From Epiperipatus broadwayi (taxonomy: Eukaryota; Onychophora; Udeonychophora; Euonychophora; Peripatidae), in assembly GCA_028023455.1 (NCBI GenBank), contig JAQFVV010000111.1:2859909-2923908 (forward strand): a stretch of DNA of 64,000 nt, written 5' to 3'. Every line of letters starts with the position of its first letter. Within the stretch, counting starts at the first letter, position 1. Shown here piece by piece: positions 12,325 to 23,127 of this stretch. The translations under genes were made by a program, and so were the position numbers. A model generated the notes under the pieces. It was not told the DNA's origin, made no database searches, and saw only the letters and a list, made by a program, of their open reading frames with translations.

Positions 12325-15055
12325 ATAGTGAATTCCTGTTGCAGTGTTTTAATATATATATATATATATATTGTGCCATTACAATTTAGTCACTAGCTAA
12401 ATTTATAGTAATGTGCATGTAGAAAAGGTAAACCAAAAATCATCATCACATTTTTATATAATCATAAATGAAGCTGTAGGGCATCCAAGTTCAAACCCTA
12501 CAAGGTCCAGTTCTAAAAGCTTTAAACAGAGAAAGAATGGGTCAACAATTACATGCTTTACTTGTTTGTGTGTTGATAAAAAGGTAATACACACATTTAA
12601 ACTATTTAATATTTAATTTTTCTTTAAAAAGCAATCATATTATTTAAGGTTAGTTTATGAATAATTTGAAAGAATGAAGGATGTGTGTACATTACATACA
12701 AAAATTTACATTTCCTAAATATTGAAAGAAAAGGAAGTATTAAATCTGTCAAATTATTTTTTTTGTACAATTGTTTGTTAAAAGAGGAAATCTGTTTAAT
12801 CAGATATCAATCTTTGTAGCAATTTTTTTTTGTAAATAATTGTTATTCACTTTGGAAGCTTATAATGGGTCAGAACTATAATTGTGAAATTGTCTTATCT
12901 CAAGATCTAAAGAAGGAAGCTCAAAGATTTGAAGTGTTACCTGGATGTTAAAAAGAAAGAAAAAAAGAAAAGAAAGGAAATAAGGATTGAGTCTATTTTT
13001 TTTTTAAACAAAAGTGTCTGGAAAAAGGATTAAACTTTTCAGTTGAAAAATAATTTAGTTGAAAATAAATTACAGATCTAATTAAAACAAATTTGTCCAA
13101 AAATAGCAAGTGATGCTATCTCTGATTGGTTAAGTTAGCTAAAAATTGGATATAAAAAGCTGTCTTGAATTATTATTAGGATTATTGTGAATGATTCAGA
13201 TTATTAAACTATCAAAGTGAATGTTGAAAATATAAGAAATGGCGGGCTAGAAAAATTATATGTATGTCCCATTTGCTGGACCATCTGGAGGAAGCTGCAC
13301 ATCACATAGGAAAGAAAAGATGTGTCTAAAATAATATTCTACACCTTTCAACTGACCAGAGAAATAAGATGTTTTTAATAGAAGGAAGAAAGCATTCACC
13401 TGCATTCAAAGAAGATGAATTAATCTACTGATAAATATTAATCATCAAGTCCAATTAATTGTTACCACAACTGATTTTAAACTCAAGAAAATTTACAAAT
13501 GGGAAAACAACTGCTGTATTTCATCCACATGCTTGACAGGAAGAGAAGAAAATTTAATATAATGATTTCCAAATTGTCCACTAAAGCAAATAACCTCAAT
13601 AGAGTCATCATCATCAAATAGTTATACACCTCAAGAAAGAGATTGTTCCCACATAAAACAGAAATAGTAGCTGCAGAAATATAGACAAGTTTGAACCCTT
13701 GGAAATTCGCCACAAACAAAAGATCGGTAATATGACTTTTTATATCTATTTTCTTTATGATATCAGTCTTAATAAACATTTTAGCAATAAAGTGGTATAT
13801 TTTATTTAAAGAACTTTTAAAGACTATTCAGATCAATTAAAAACAAGAATGTCTTACTAAAAATAACTTTGAGCTTCATAAATGACCTTGAATGTATGAA
13901 AATTATTTGTTTATTAATTTTACAATATTAATGTGTAAAACAATTTTTTTTTATGGTATTATGATTTTAGTTTTAACTAATATATTATTATTTTGGTTTT
14001 AAATAATATTTTGTTATCATGGGATAAAACACGCACATACATAATGATATTTTATATGTGTATAATTGCGATTGAATGTGGAGTAACAAGTAGTGTTAGA
14101 ATATTAGATTAGTTTGTTTCATTAAGTATAGCATTTCAGAGGTAGAAGAGAGGGGGGAGAAAATAATTTAAAACTCTTTTCTAAAACTTGCTCTTTCAAT
14201 TTTACTAACATTTTTTTTTTTACATTCTATTTACATGTTGGATTTTTAAAGTATGTGTGCTAATGAGCAGATAATATTTTTTGTCTTGAAATACTTTTCA
14301 TGGTCAATGTGACGTCCAACTTAATACAAAATACATTTGAAGGGAAAGGGGGAAGAACTTAAAATTAATCTGAGGATTGTTATATAATCAATTATTATTA
14401 TTATTATTCATGTCAATTTTCATATTTATCTAGAAATTTTTATGTATATGTTAGAAATGTAGTAATAAATATTAGTTTGTTTTATTAAACGAGGCGTATA
14501 TATTTCATTAAGTGTAGTCTTGGTTAAGTGTGATTATTCATCATCATCAATGGTTGAATATTAGTTATTTAAGATATAAGTAAATATGCTAAAATTAAGC
14601 AATAATTATGAATTTTTTTTATAAAAATTAGTTTTATGTTTAGGCTTAGTCCTAGAGCTGTAGTTGAAACCCTTGTCATTATTGTTATTATTATCATCAT
14701 CATCATCGTCATCAACGTTTTAATTAATGAGCTGTTTAACTGTTTAAAGGCCATAAATAAATATTGATTTTATAATATTTAGTGATTTCTTAGTATTATT
14801 ATAACCACATCCCATCATCTATTTCATGCAAGGATGAGTGAATTGCCATCCTAAATTAGTTATATATAATCTGAGCTAGTGAACTTATAAAAATATTGAA
14901 ACACATTTGTTATGTTAAGATCTGAGAAATGATTTATGTCTAATATACTCCACTTTGGTTTAAAGATGTTTTACTTTTACCTAAATATTAGTGCTTATAG
15001 TGATATGGCTCAAAAAGCAAAATCTCTCATTTTTATTAGAAATAAAGTACCAAAA
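11280..15055. other. Non-coding A/T-rich stretch
   Basis: No supported gene. Short runs of CA/TA near 12295-12370 and ATC/ATT near 14685-14710 are present. The region 12480-12520 contains a GTTCAAACCCT motif like a tRNA B box, with no partner A box recognised. ORFs of 61-98 codons here have no recognisable protein features. Confidence 0.45.
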
Positions 15056-15142
15056 AGGGATTCAAACCCAGTACATGTGAAAGGTTATTAGATATAACCG
15101 TGTCTAGATTCAGATAATCTAGTGGCGCCCTGCTAGACCATA
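15056..15142 (-). repeat. tRNA-like SINE fragment
   Basis: On the minus strand an A-box-like TGGTCTAGCAGGG (15140-15128) is followed about 60 nt later by a B-box-like GGGTTTGAATCCC (15070-15058). The spacing is longer than in a normal tRNA and the outer sequences do not pair as an acceptor stem. This is therefore an RNA polymerase III-type SINE head or decayed tRNA copy, not a working tRNA gene. Confidence 0.5.
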
Positions 15143-15594
15143 TTCACTTAGTATTTGTTTAAACAGGCACTTAACATCAAACCAAGAAATGAAAGTGGAT
15201 AAGATCTACTGTCTGTATACCTGAGTTATATTTTATTGAAATTACTAGTGTACTCACCTCACGTGATTTCCATATACCTGAGTTATAATATTTGCTCATA
15301 ATTTGCTTATAATTCTTGATAGTGTTATATTTTGAACCATTTATAATTCTTATATATATATATATGGACTCCTTTACTTATGATCATTCGATGGACTACT
15401 CAGGTATGGTAATATCTTTTTTTTGATTCATTTTATTATGTTACAATATATATTAGTAAAAATCAGTCATATGTCACATGACCTATATAGCTTGTATTAG
15501 CAATATGTAATATATAAAGAGCCTGCTATAGCTCTAAACAAGCTTATTTTTTTTTATGATAAATGCTACAAAAGAAAATACATGAAGCCTTTAT

Positions 15595-15660
15595 CTATGA
15601 TGGTCTCCATCCCAGACCGGTTTTGAGCTATGGCTCTCATCAGTGAGGAGCTAGGACATT
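15595..15660 (-). ncRNA. Hammerhead-like ribozyme, locus B
   Basis: Reading down the minus strand: CTGATGA (15643-15637); stem II GAGC/GCTC (15636-15633 and 15628-15625) with a CATA loop and the preferred G-C closing pair; AAA at 15624-15622 in place of GAA; AC-CG-GT (15621-15616) as a two-base-pair stem III; and C15615 as the presumed cleavage base. Stem I pairs the bases next to the core (CTCA with TGGG) and then CTC with GAG across a bulge. The only core fault is G12 to A, the change expected from CpG decay of CGAAAC to CAAAAC, and it should abolish or strongly reduce cleavage. Confidence 0.65.
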
Positions 15661-15828
15661 AGATTCAAAATATTAACTCAAGCCAAGCATTTATCTAATT
15701 CTTAAATATTAAGAAAAAGATCCAAATCTTCAAACTCAGCTCTTTAACCAAAGAAACTATATGAGCCTGAACTAAATTCAGTGATCCCATATATTAGTAG
15801 GTTTAGCAATTTAATATAGCACTTATCA

Positions 15829-15874
<46 letters not shown>
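15829..15874. repeat. AAAT microsatellite
   Basis: About eleven uninterrupted AAAT units lie immediately inside the right terminal repeat of the element at 15511-15907. Confidence 0.9.
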
Positions 15875-15875
<1 letters not shown>

Positions 15876-15909
15876 GCTTGTTTAGAGCTATTGCAGGCTC
15901 TTTATATAT

Positions 15910-16860
15910 ATATGGACTGCAGATATAAAGGATATATTACCCAGATTTATCCATGTTTATTTTACCAATTTTTCAGTTGAATCAGATTAGCTGTCAGCTG
16001 GGTAAAGAATGTTATTATATATATATAAAACTATTATAGAACTGCTATAAGCATTGATGTATAATAAGATTAAAGGTTTAGCCAATAAATAATGAGAACA
16101 GACAAAAAAAAATTCTATTAATCTCAATAACTATTAAATTTTTAGATTGTTTTTTTTCTTTTTGATATTTAAAATTTTTATGTTCTTGCTTTTTATTCGG
16201 TGAACCTTTAATCTTGTTATATTCAATGCTTACAACATTATATAATGACTTTTAATAATAATAATATTCATTATTCAGTTGATCGCCAATGTGACATAAC
16301 TACAATAGTACTATAAATCTTACATTGTTGAACCTGGTTTGAATGCGTATGTTCATCAAATATATATTGTTTTAGTTCAATATTACCACCAATATCCATG
16401 GAATTAGTATTGATTAAATTGTAGACTTGATGATAACTGATTATATATAGTTCTGAATTCATCCACATAGCAACTTAGATATTAATATGCAGAAAAAATA
16501 TTAGCGAACAGGGGGAAAAATTAAATTTCGCTTTCACATATAATATCTTGATTTATACTTACAAGAATTAATAATACACTCTTTAAAATCTTAAAATAAA
16601 GAGAAATAAAACTGCATTATATCCATAATAAATAAAAATAAAACTGCATTATATCCACAAAAAAAAAAAACAAAAACGCAAATCCTTTACAATTTTATAA
16701 ATAGTCTAAAAAATTCAACTTAGATTTTTTCAAGTTGCTTAATTACTTTTCTAACGATTATTATTTATTTATTTTTTTACTGTAATGGTTTGTGTATTTA
16801 TGATTATATATATAATATTTTAAATTATCCACATCTATATTGTTTTTCTTTATATATATC
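15910..16860. other. Non-coding A/T-rich stretch
   Basis: No gene or recognised repeat seen. A local AATAAA-AAACTGCATTATATCCA duplication occurs at about 16600-16660. Confidence 0.45.
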
Positions 16861-16861
16861 A

Positions 16862-16946
16862 TTAAAAACCAGTCAACACTTAGACAATCCCAATATCAAT
16901 AACAATCAACAATTTTCAAACTGTTGTCAAGACAATCTCCTTTTAA
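16862..16946 (+). repeat. Short dispersed repeat, copy 1
   Basis: An 80-90 bp unit contains CTTAGACAATCCCAATA and AAACTGTTGTCAAG and ends in CCTTTTAA. Copies recur at 17199-17277 and 61725-61810 on the same strand. No TIR, poly-A tail or RNA polymerase III boxes were recognised. Confidence 0.7.
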
Positions 16947-17198
16947 CAATAATAGTGAAATCCCATCCTTATTAATGGACTAATATACTTATACAGAAAA
17001 TAAAGATTGCAACTTGACCACAGAGATTAAAATTATTGATACAAAGAAGTTTAAATAAACATCTTTAAACAGGTAAATAAAATTTATTCTGAATGCAGAC
17101 TAATAAATAGTCAATTATAAATTTCAAATTGCACCCAACGTTTTATTTAAATAATAAGTGTAATAATGCTTAAGGCTAAATGGATTTATAAGTAATCA

Positions 17199-17277
17199 TC
17201 AAAAACCAGTTAACGCTTAGACAATCCCAATAACAACCGATAATTTCCAAACTGTTGTCAAGGCAACCTCCTTTTAA
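17199..17277 (+). repeat. Short dispersed repeat, copy 2
   Basis: Second copy of the unit at 16862-16946. Its right end, CCTTTTAA, lies ten bases before the 5' LTR at 17288, so the LTR element landed at the edge of this repeat. Confidence 0.7.
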
Positions 17278-17287
17278 GAATATATAT

Positions 17288-19929
17288 TGTAAATATCGAT
17301 AAGTCGATATTTATATTTTAAAAATTTGTTATTTGTTATAAAAAAAAAAAATCTCTTTAAGTTGAAGTTTACATATGAAATATTTAAATTTTTCTTTTAT
17401 GTTTATTAAATATAGTTATTATTTGAAGTTATTATTTTATTTATATATATTGATAGTACATCAATATGAACATTTAATTATTAAAATAAATAGGACATAT
17501 AAATTGTTGATTAAAAAAATTATTTTATTTGCAATGATTACTAAATGTAATAAATAATTATTTATGTATATTTTTAAAGATGTCAAATTTTCAATTTAAT
17601 ATTTTATATATATACTTGATATTTTATTTTTATTTTAATGTTAATTGTTTTAAAAGAGAACATATATAACATGAGTTTTAAAATAGTATCTGCTGGCGCA
17701 TGGAACGATAGCAACAACAATAAAGAAGCCATTATATTTTTTTTTTATTGGAATAGATATAGAACAAACAACTGAAGGATAAAATTTTGTTACACTCTAT
17801 TTTTATAAAATTTACTATTCTTCAAAATACTGAAATAATATATATATATATCTTATGGTAAATACATAAATTATGGCAGGCTAATCAAGAATCGCAGCCA
17901 GGAGGCTGCATCATCGCTTTCATTTATTTCAAGGCAATTTTCAATGGAACAACTAAAAAAATTCAATGTATAAATTTCGTCGCGTCTGGAGTTGAAACTA
18001 GATATAGCTATCTTAAATGTATAATCATCAATCTAATCATAATTTGGAAGTAATTGGAATTAACATGCTGGATTTAACATTTTAATTGGTTTATTTATTT
18101 TTTAAAAGGAAGGAAATTTTAAAACGGATAAAATATGCATATATCTAAGGATTAACAATTTTCTTTAACCCTTTTCCCGTGCTCGACGAGGCTCCTCGTC
18201 GACATCTGAAATCACTCTAACTCAGTTTGTTTTCATACGAAAAAATTCGTTAAATACGTATTGAATTCGTTTTTAAAAGTTCTGTACGATGGTGACATCT
18301 TCCGATTTATTTTAGAAGTAAAAAATAGAAAAAAACGCATTTAAACCTAAACAAAGAAGGAACATTATTTGTGATTGGTTCTTAGCATGCTCTCAGCCGA
18401 AAAAGACATTCTGATTGGCTGGAAAGAACAAAGAAACTGCCTGATCAAAGAAAATAAAGAAAAACGCTGAGATTTTCATTTCGAATACGATTTAAATTAT
18501 TATTAAATAATATTTATGGAAATTAAACATAATTTTCAGAGAGAATAATAAAAAACAAAATTATTTTCGAAAAATATTGAAGATTTTAGTACAAATATTG
18601 AAGTTGTAATAAAAAGAAATATTTACTTTTCTATAACGTAAAAGTCGATCTTTTTGTTTACATTATAACTTTTATGTTGCCGATATTCAATATCTTAGAA
18701 TAAATAAATAGCAATTTATTTTTGAAAGAACTTTCGTTGTCTTCACAACCTTAAAAATTAATTATATACTTTTTATAAACGTATCTGAGTTGAATTTAAT
18801 ATTATAGGCGAATATGTTTTAACAATAGGCTTTGTCTTCAGTTTGTGAGTTGGCCAATTAAAAGATTTGATTTTTATCTGATACAACCAATGATAAAATT
18901 AGCGGTTTAAGGGTTAATATAATAATTTCTTTGCCTTTCAATAGAATGCATTCTAATAATAAAAGTAAACGGATAAAAGAACTCATGGAATAAATTAACT
19001 TTTTGGAAAAGAAAATTATCTAAATGAACTTTAAAAGGTATTTAATAATTTCATATATGTATGAATAATATATAAATATATTTTTGAGATTGATATATTT
19101 TTTTTTTATTTACTTTTATTTTTCATTATAAAATACAACGTTTTATAAGTAGTCAATTTAATCATCTTGTTTTATAATAATATTAAACATATAACAGATG
19201 TTAGGATAAATATTTAAATAATTTAAAATCTTAAAATGTAATTTATAAGTTGATATTGTATATGAACTATTATATTTATATTATAATTATTAGGCAAAAA
19301 TATGTCTTTATATATTTAATCTATATATACCTATTACAAGTATATATATACATAGTTATTCTTTATATTTATATTTAAAACATCAATATTATTTAAAGTT
19401 GAACTATAACATAAAATAAAGGATGTACTATTTGTTTTGTAAATAATGCCTTTGTAATTATTTAAAAGAGCGATACTATATTATTCTTATTTTCTTTTAA
19501 TGCCAAAGTTATTATGAAATTAATTGAATTTATAAATAATAAAAGATAATTTCATATTTCATTTATTATTTGGTTTGTAGATCACTTACACATATTATTA
19601 TTCATTCAAATATTTAGAGATACATAAATTTACATAATTAGATGTGTATATTTGAATTTAGTAGAAGTCCCTTTGTTTCTGATATATATATATATATTTG
19701 ATTAGTTATTCACATCATCTTTAAAAATAAATTATAAAGATAGATCTCATTGCTTTGCATGATTTTAGATTTGTTTTATGTATAGCTAGCTGGAAGGGCA
19801 TTTAAACAATTTATTTAATTATAACCGGGATAATTTTGTCTTTCTTCAATTTAAATGAAATGCAGCAAGGACGTTCCATTACATTTGGCTTGCCCAATCT
19901 TGGGGCTGCCTAATAGACGTTCCATTACA
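17288..19929 (+). repeat. 5' LTR (2,642 bp including a nested insertion)
   Basis: It begins TGTAAATATCGATAAG, a perfect 10-bp-arm hairpin (TAAATATCGA/TCGATATTTA) right at the LTR edge, and ends CATTACA. The body aligns end to end with 23128-25029. The only large difference is the TTAA-flanked insertion at 18169-18913. A second small hairpin, GCAGCC-AGGA-GGCTGC, lies near 17894. The sequence GACGTTCCATTACATTTGGC occurs at 19870-19889 and again at 19916-19935, where it crosses the LTR/PBS junction. Confidence 0.9.
18169..18913. mobile_element. piggyBac-like MITE nested in the 5' LTR
   Basis: The 3' LTR has the empty site CTTTAATATAAT, with a single TTAA. In the 5' LTR the TTAA is duplicated (18165-18168 and 18914-18917) around 745 bp that start CCCTTTTCCCGTGC and end GGTTTAAGGG. 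TTAA duplication with CCC...GGG ends is the hallmark of piggyBac-superfamily elements. The terminal repeats are short and imperfect. Just inside the left end is a CpG-rich palindrome, CGACGAGG-CT-CCTCGTCG. No ORF of useful length is present, so it is non-autonomous. It is younger than the LTR element that holds it. Confidence 0.85.
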
Positions 19930-19931
19930 TT

Positions 19932-19954
19932 TGGCGCAACAACTAGGGCTCGAA
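19932..19954 (+). other. Primer binding site for minus-strand DNA synthesis
   Basis: Starting TGGCGCAAC two bases after the LTR end, 23 bases are complementary to the 3' end of a tRNA with standard geometry: CCA, one discriminator base, seven acceptor bases, five T-stem bases and a TTCGAGC T-loop. The predicted primer tRNA would begin GCAACAA. Its identity cannot be named without a tRNA set. A degenerate partial repeat of the PBS end (TAGGGCTTGAAAT) follows at about 19966. Confidence 0.8.
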
Positions 19955-21651
19955 ATAAGCTAATTAGGGCTTGAAATACCCCACATACCTGAGAGATGTG
20001 TAGTATATATATTTATGTGAGATATATAGTTTAAAGAAAGAGAAGTATTTTTGTGTGTTTAATTTTTTTTTTATATAAGTGGAAATATTTTGGCCTTATG
20101 TTTAGATGGTGATTGTTACTGTTATTGTATTTTTTAATGATGAAAGATAAATATAGTCATGAAGCAGTTTAATTTCAATTTAAAAATTATATTGATGGTG
20201 TTAAAGTACGGCATAATAATTTTGTCCATATTTGGAAAGTTTATGTTGTAGAAAATCTATAATTTTGAAGGTTGGATGGGATATTTGATTGTTGGAGTTT
20301 GGTTGGTTCTGTTGCAAGTATTGATGTTGGATGGGGAATTTTTGTCATTGTCTTAAGGATGTAGTGCATTCATGTCATTTGTGATTGATTAATCTCATTC
20401 ATTGCTCCAACCCAAATTTTGATGTTTATTATTATTATTATTTATCATGAAGCAGCTAACAGTGGTCCTGCCATGATTTTATCTTTAAAACTCCAGAGAG
20501 AGTAAGGTATAATTATTTTGATGTATGTATAATATTTGCCTCTAAGTCTCCTTAAGATGAGCAAGGAAATATTTTATAAGTAATAGCCCTTAAGACTTAA
20601 ATATAAGCAGGGTAATGTAATAGTGTTTTCAGAAAATTATTATGGGTTGTAGTAAATTGGATAGAATGAAATGTGATAATCATCTAAGTGTTCATGAAGC
20701 ATTGTATGCTTTGGGAATAATGATTGAATTCTTTTATCTACATCAAAGTTGTAAAGTGCTAATCAATCTTTTGGTTGTCAGTATCTATCGGATCTTTGGA
20801 GGAATAGATAAGTATATAACTTAATATATATAACACCAAACTTAAGGACTAGATTAATTGATTATTGTTTGTAACAAATAATCTATTACATTGATTATTA
20901 ATTAAGGTTTGAAAACAAGTATAGTAATATTATATTTTCATTATAAATGACTTTTAAACATGAAGTTCAATTAGTGAATGTTTGTTGATAATAAATTGCA
21001 TTAGTACAATTTTATTAAAATATTTCGGGCACAAAAGTTAATAATTAGTGAAGTGGATATTTTTTTTTTATGTATATAAAATGGTATTAAGTTTTAAGGT
21101 CCAGAAAATTTATAGGTATCAATTTAAGTATTTTATATTTAACTACCATTATTTTGAATGAGAAAGTTGTCTCATTATATTATCAAATTAGTTATTTTTA
21201 AGGCATGTGAACATTTAGTTATATTTTTAAATATTTCAAGGTTATATTGAATTTGATATGAAGTATCCACATTTTAATATGATATAAGTGTAGAATATTT
21301 ATTATCATTAAATATAAATGAATGTTATTTAGTGATATCAGTTGTTACTCCCTTTCTATATATATTTTAGAAAAATTTGTTGATATTATGGTGATAGATG
21401 AGATTTTTTTTTTTTAAGCCAAGAAGTTCATGAGTTCAAATAAGTAAAATTTAGATTGTCAGATAGCTATTATGTATTATAAGATTAAAAAAGGCTTGTA
21501 TTTTTTTTTTTTAGTTAAATAATTGCTTGTTGGAATAATGATTGGAGATGGTGAGCCCTTGATCTGTGATAATTACTATATAGAAATAAATATATATATA
21601 TCTTAGATTTTTTTTTTTTTTTGAGTATATAATATTATAGTTCTAGTAATA
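19955..21651 (+). other. Untranslated leader of the LTR retrotransposon
   Basis: About 1.7 kb between the PBS and the first long ORF with no protein features. Chance ORFs reach only 60 codons. It probably holds dimerisation and packaging signals, but none can be identified by eye. Confidence 0.5.
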
Positions 21652-22950
21652 ATGGATAACAGTAGTGAAATGTCAGTTAGTGGTGATTTTGATTTAAGAG
21701 AATTTATGGAAAATTTTAGAGCAGAATTAAAAGCAGATCTTAGAGCTGAGTTAAATACTAAATATGATAAACTAGAATCTAGATTAAAAACAAATTCTGA
21801 TGAACTTTCTCAGAAGCTAGAATCTAAATATGATAAACTAGAGACTAGTTTAAAAACAAATTCTGATGAACTTTCCCAGAAACTAGAGATTGGTTTAAAA
21901 ACTAACTCTAATGAATTAAAAGAACTTAGAGCTGAGATGAAAACCAATTCTAATGAATTAAAAGCTCTGGTAGATAATAGTGTTAGAAGAGTAGAAATAA
22001 AATTTGATGAAAAGATGGAAAAATATAGAGAAGAGACAATAGTTGAAGCTAATTCTTTAAAAGCAAAAATTGAAGAAATAAATAATGAAATGAGGGAAGA
22101 AAATCAAGGAATTATGGCCAGATTAGAAGTAGTTGAAAGAAAGACTATAAAGAAACCTAAAATTTTTGATGAATACTATAGTGAGGATAAAAGAATTGAT
22201 GAATCTGTAGAAATAAAATTAAATTCTTTAGGTGAAAAATATCTAAAGTTATTAGACAATGAATTACTAAAGATTACGGATAATACCAGTAATAAATTTA
22301 AAGATAAAATGCAAAATCTAGTTCAAAAATGTACCATTAATTGTGGAAACGTTTATACAAAAGTTAATATTTACAAAGAAATATTCTTTACAAGAATTAA
22401 CAATATAATATGTAATGTAAATTTTATGAAAGTAGAAATTGATCCAAATAGAGATTTAGGCAAAGCCAAAATAAAACTTAAATTCAGAAGTAAGGAGAAA
22501 ATTAAAATAGATTTTCTTAAAGAGATAATTTATCCCAATAAAAATATGAAGAAAATTAAAGTAAAATTCAAAGAGATGAGTAGAGAAAAGTTTAAAATAA
22601 ATTATCTTAAAGGAAATATCGATTTTATAAACGATATTGGAAAAGCCAAAGTTAGACTTAAAATTATAGAAGGAATGATAAATAATATTGGTTTTCTTAG
22701 AGAGAATATTGACAAGGAAAAAGATATAGGGAAAATAATGGTAAAATTTAAAAGAATAAATGAAAAGATATTTAATTTAATTCTTAGCAGAAAGATTATT
22801 GATAAAGAAAAAGAAATTGGCAAAGCCAAAATTAAACTTAAAATGAGAAGTGATGATGTGATTAGTAAAGATTTTCTTCAAGAAAATATAGCTAAGGAAA
22901 GAGATTTAAATAAACCTAAAGTTAAATTGAAAAGACTTAATATAGAATAG
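21652..22950 (+). CDS. Gag-position protein with coiled coil and six 30-residue repeats
   Basis: 432 residues, intact, in the gag position of the LTR element. Residues about 15-165 are a charged, heptad-rich coiled coil built partly from local duplications of a KTNSDELSQKLE unit (also visible as a roughly 63-nt DNA repeat near 21765-21885). A linker of about 90 residues follows. Residues 258-432 are six head-to-tail repeats of exactly 30 residues (the last is cut at 25), with the pattern aromatic-L-K-E-x-I-D-x-x-x-D-I-G-K-A-K-I-K-L-K. The DNA period is therefore 90 nt with no indels, although the copies are well diverged. There is no CCHC knuckle, protease motif or membrane segment. The strongly basic KAKIKLK strips could bind RNA in place of a zinc knuckle (inference). 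The start at 21652 is the first ATG of the frame. I do not recognise the family. The open frame in a 1-2% diverged element suggests recent selection. Confidence 0.75.
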   Translation: MDNSSEMSVSGDFDLREFMENFRAELKADLRAELNTKYDKLESRLKTNSDELSQKLESKYDKLETSLKTNSDELSQKLEIGLKTNSNELKELRAEMKTNSNELKALVDNSVRRVEIKFDEKMEKYREETIVEANSLKAKIEEINNEMREENQGIMARLEVVERKTIKKPKIFDEYYSEDKRIDESVEIKLNSLGEKYLKLLDNELLKITDNTSNKFKDKMQNLVQKCTINCGNVYTKVNIYKEIFFTRINNIICNVNFMKVEIDPNRDLGKAKIKLKFRSKEKIKIDFLKEIIYPNKNMKKIKVKFKEMSREKFKINYLKGNIDFINDIGKAKVRLKIIEGMINNIGFLRENIDKEKDIGKIMVKFKRINEKIFNLILSRKIIDKEKEIGKAKIKLKMRSDDVISKDFLQENIAKERDLNKPKVKLKRLNIE

Positions 22951-23108
22951 GATGATTTTCAAAATGATTTTCAAGAGTTCTTTAATGTTAAAGTTGTATC
23001 AATGATTTGCGATTTTTAAAAGATTATTTAGCTTAGAAAGATTACAAATTTGAGAAGTTTTTCGATATCTCTTAATTAATTAGTTATTTGCAAAGACATT
23101 TTTTTTTT

Positions 23109-23127
23109 TCGGTGGATTAGAGGGTAT
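23109..23127 (+). other. Possible polypurine tract
   Basis: GGTGGATTAGAGGGTAT directly precedes the 3' LTR. It is purine-rich but interrupted by T, so it is a weak candidate for the plus-strand primer. The position is right. Confidence 0.4.

Larger units (their letters stand above)
15511..15907 (-). mobile_element. Non-autonomous TIR element carrying a hammerhead ribozyme (copy B)
   Basis: Terminal inverted repeats of about 36 bp lie at 15511-15547 and 15872-15907. They run from TATATAAAGAGCCTGC through GCTCTAAACAAGCTTA, with two or three differences between arms. No protein is encoded. On the minus strand the order is TIR, AAAT microsatellite, about 200 bp interior, hammerhead-like core (15643-15614), TIR. 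Interior and ends are related to the element at 40053-40275: AGAGCCTGC ends, the TTAGATAAA-TGCT-GGCTTG block and the ribozyme. The ends flanked by TA repeats suggest a MITE-like element or a retroelement with palindromic ends. Confidence 0.7.

Noticed and set aside
15056-15142. Functional tRNA gene
   Set aside because: A/B box spacing is too long and the ends do not pair.
22602-22829. 75-codon minus-strand ORF
   Set aside because: It is the antisense shadow of the 30-residue repeats in the ORF at 21652-22950.
22423-22950. CRISPR-like or satellite array because of the 90-nt period
   Set aside because: The period is in the protein (30 residues), the DNA copies are diverged, and the host is eukaryotic.
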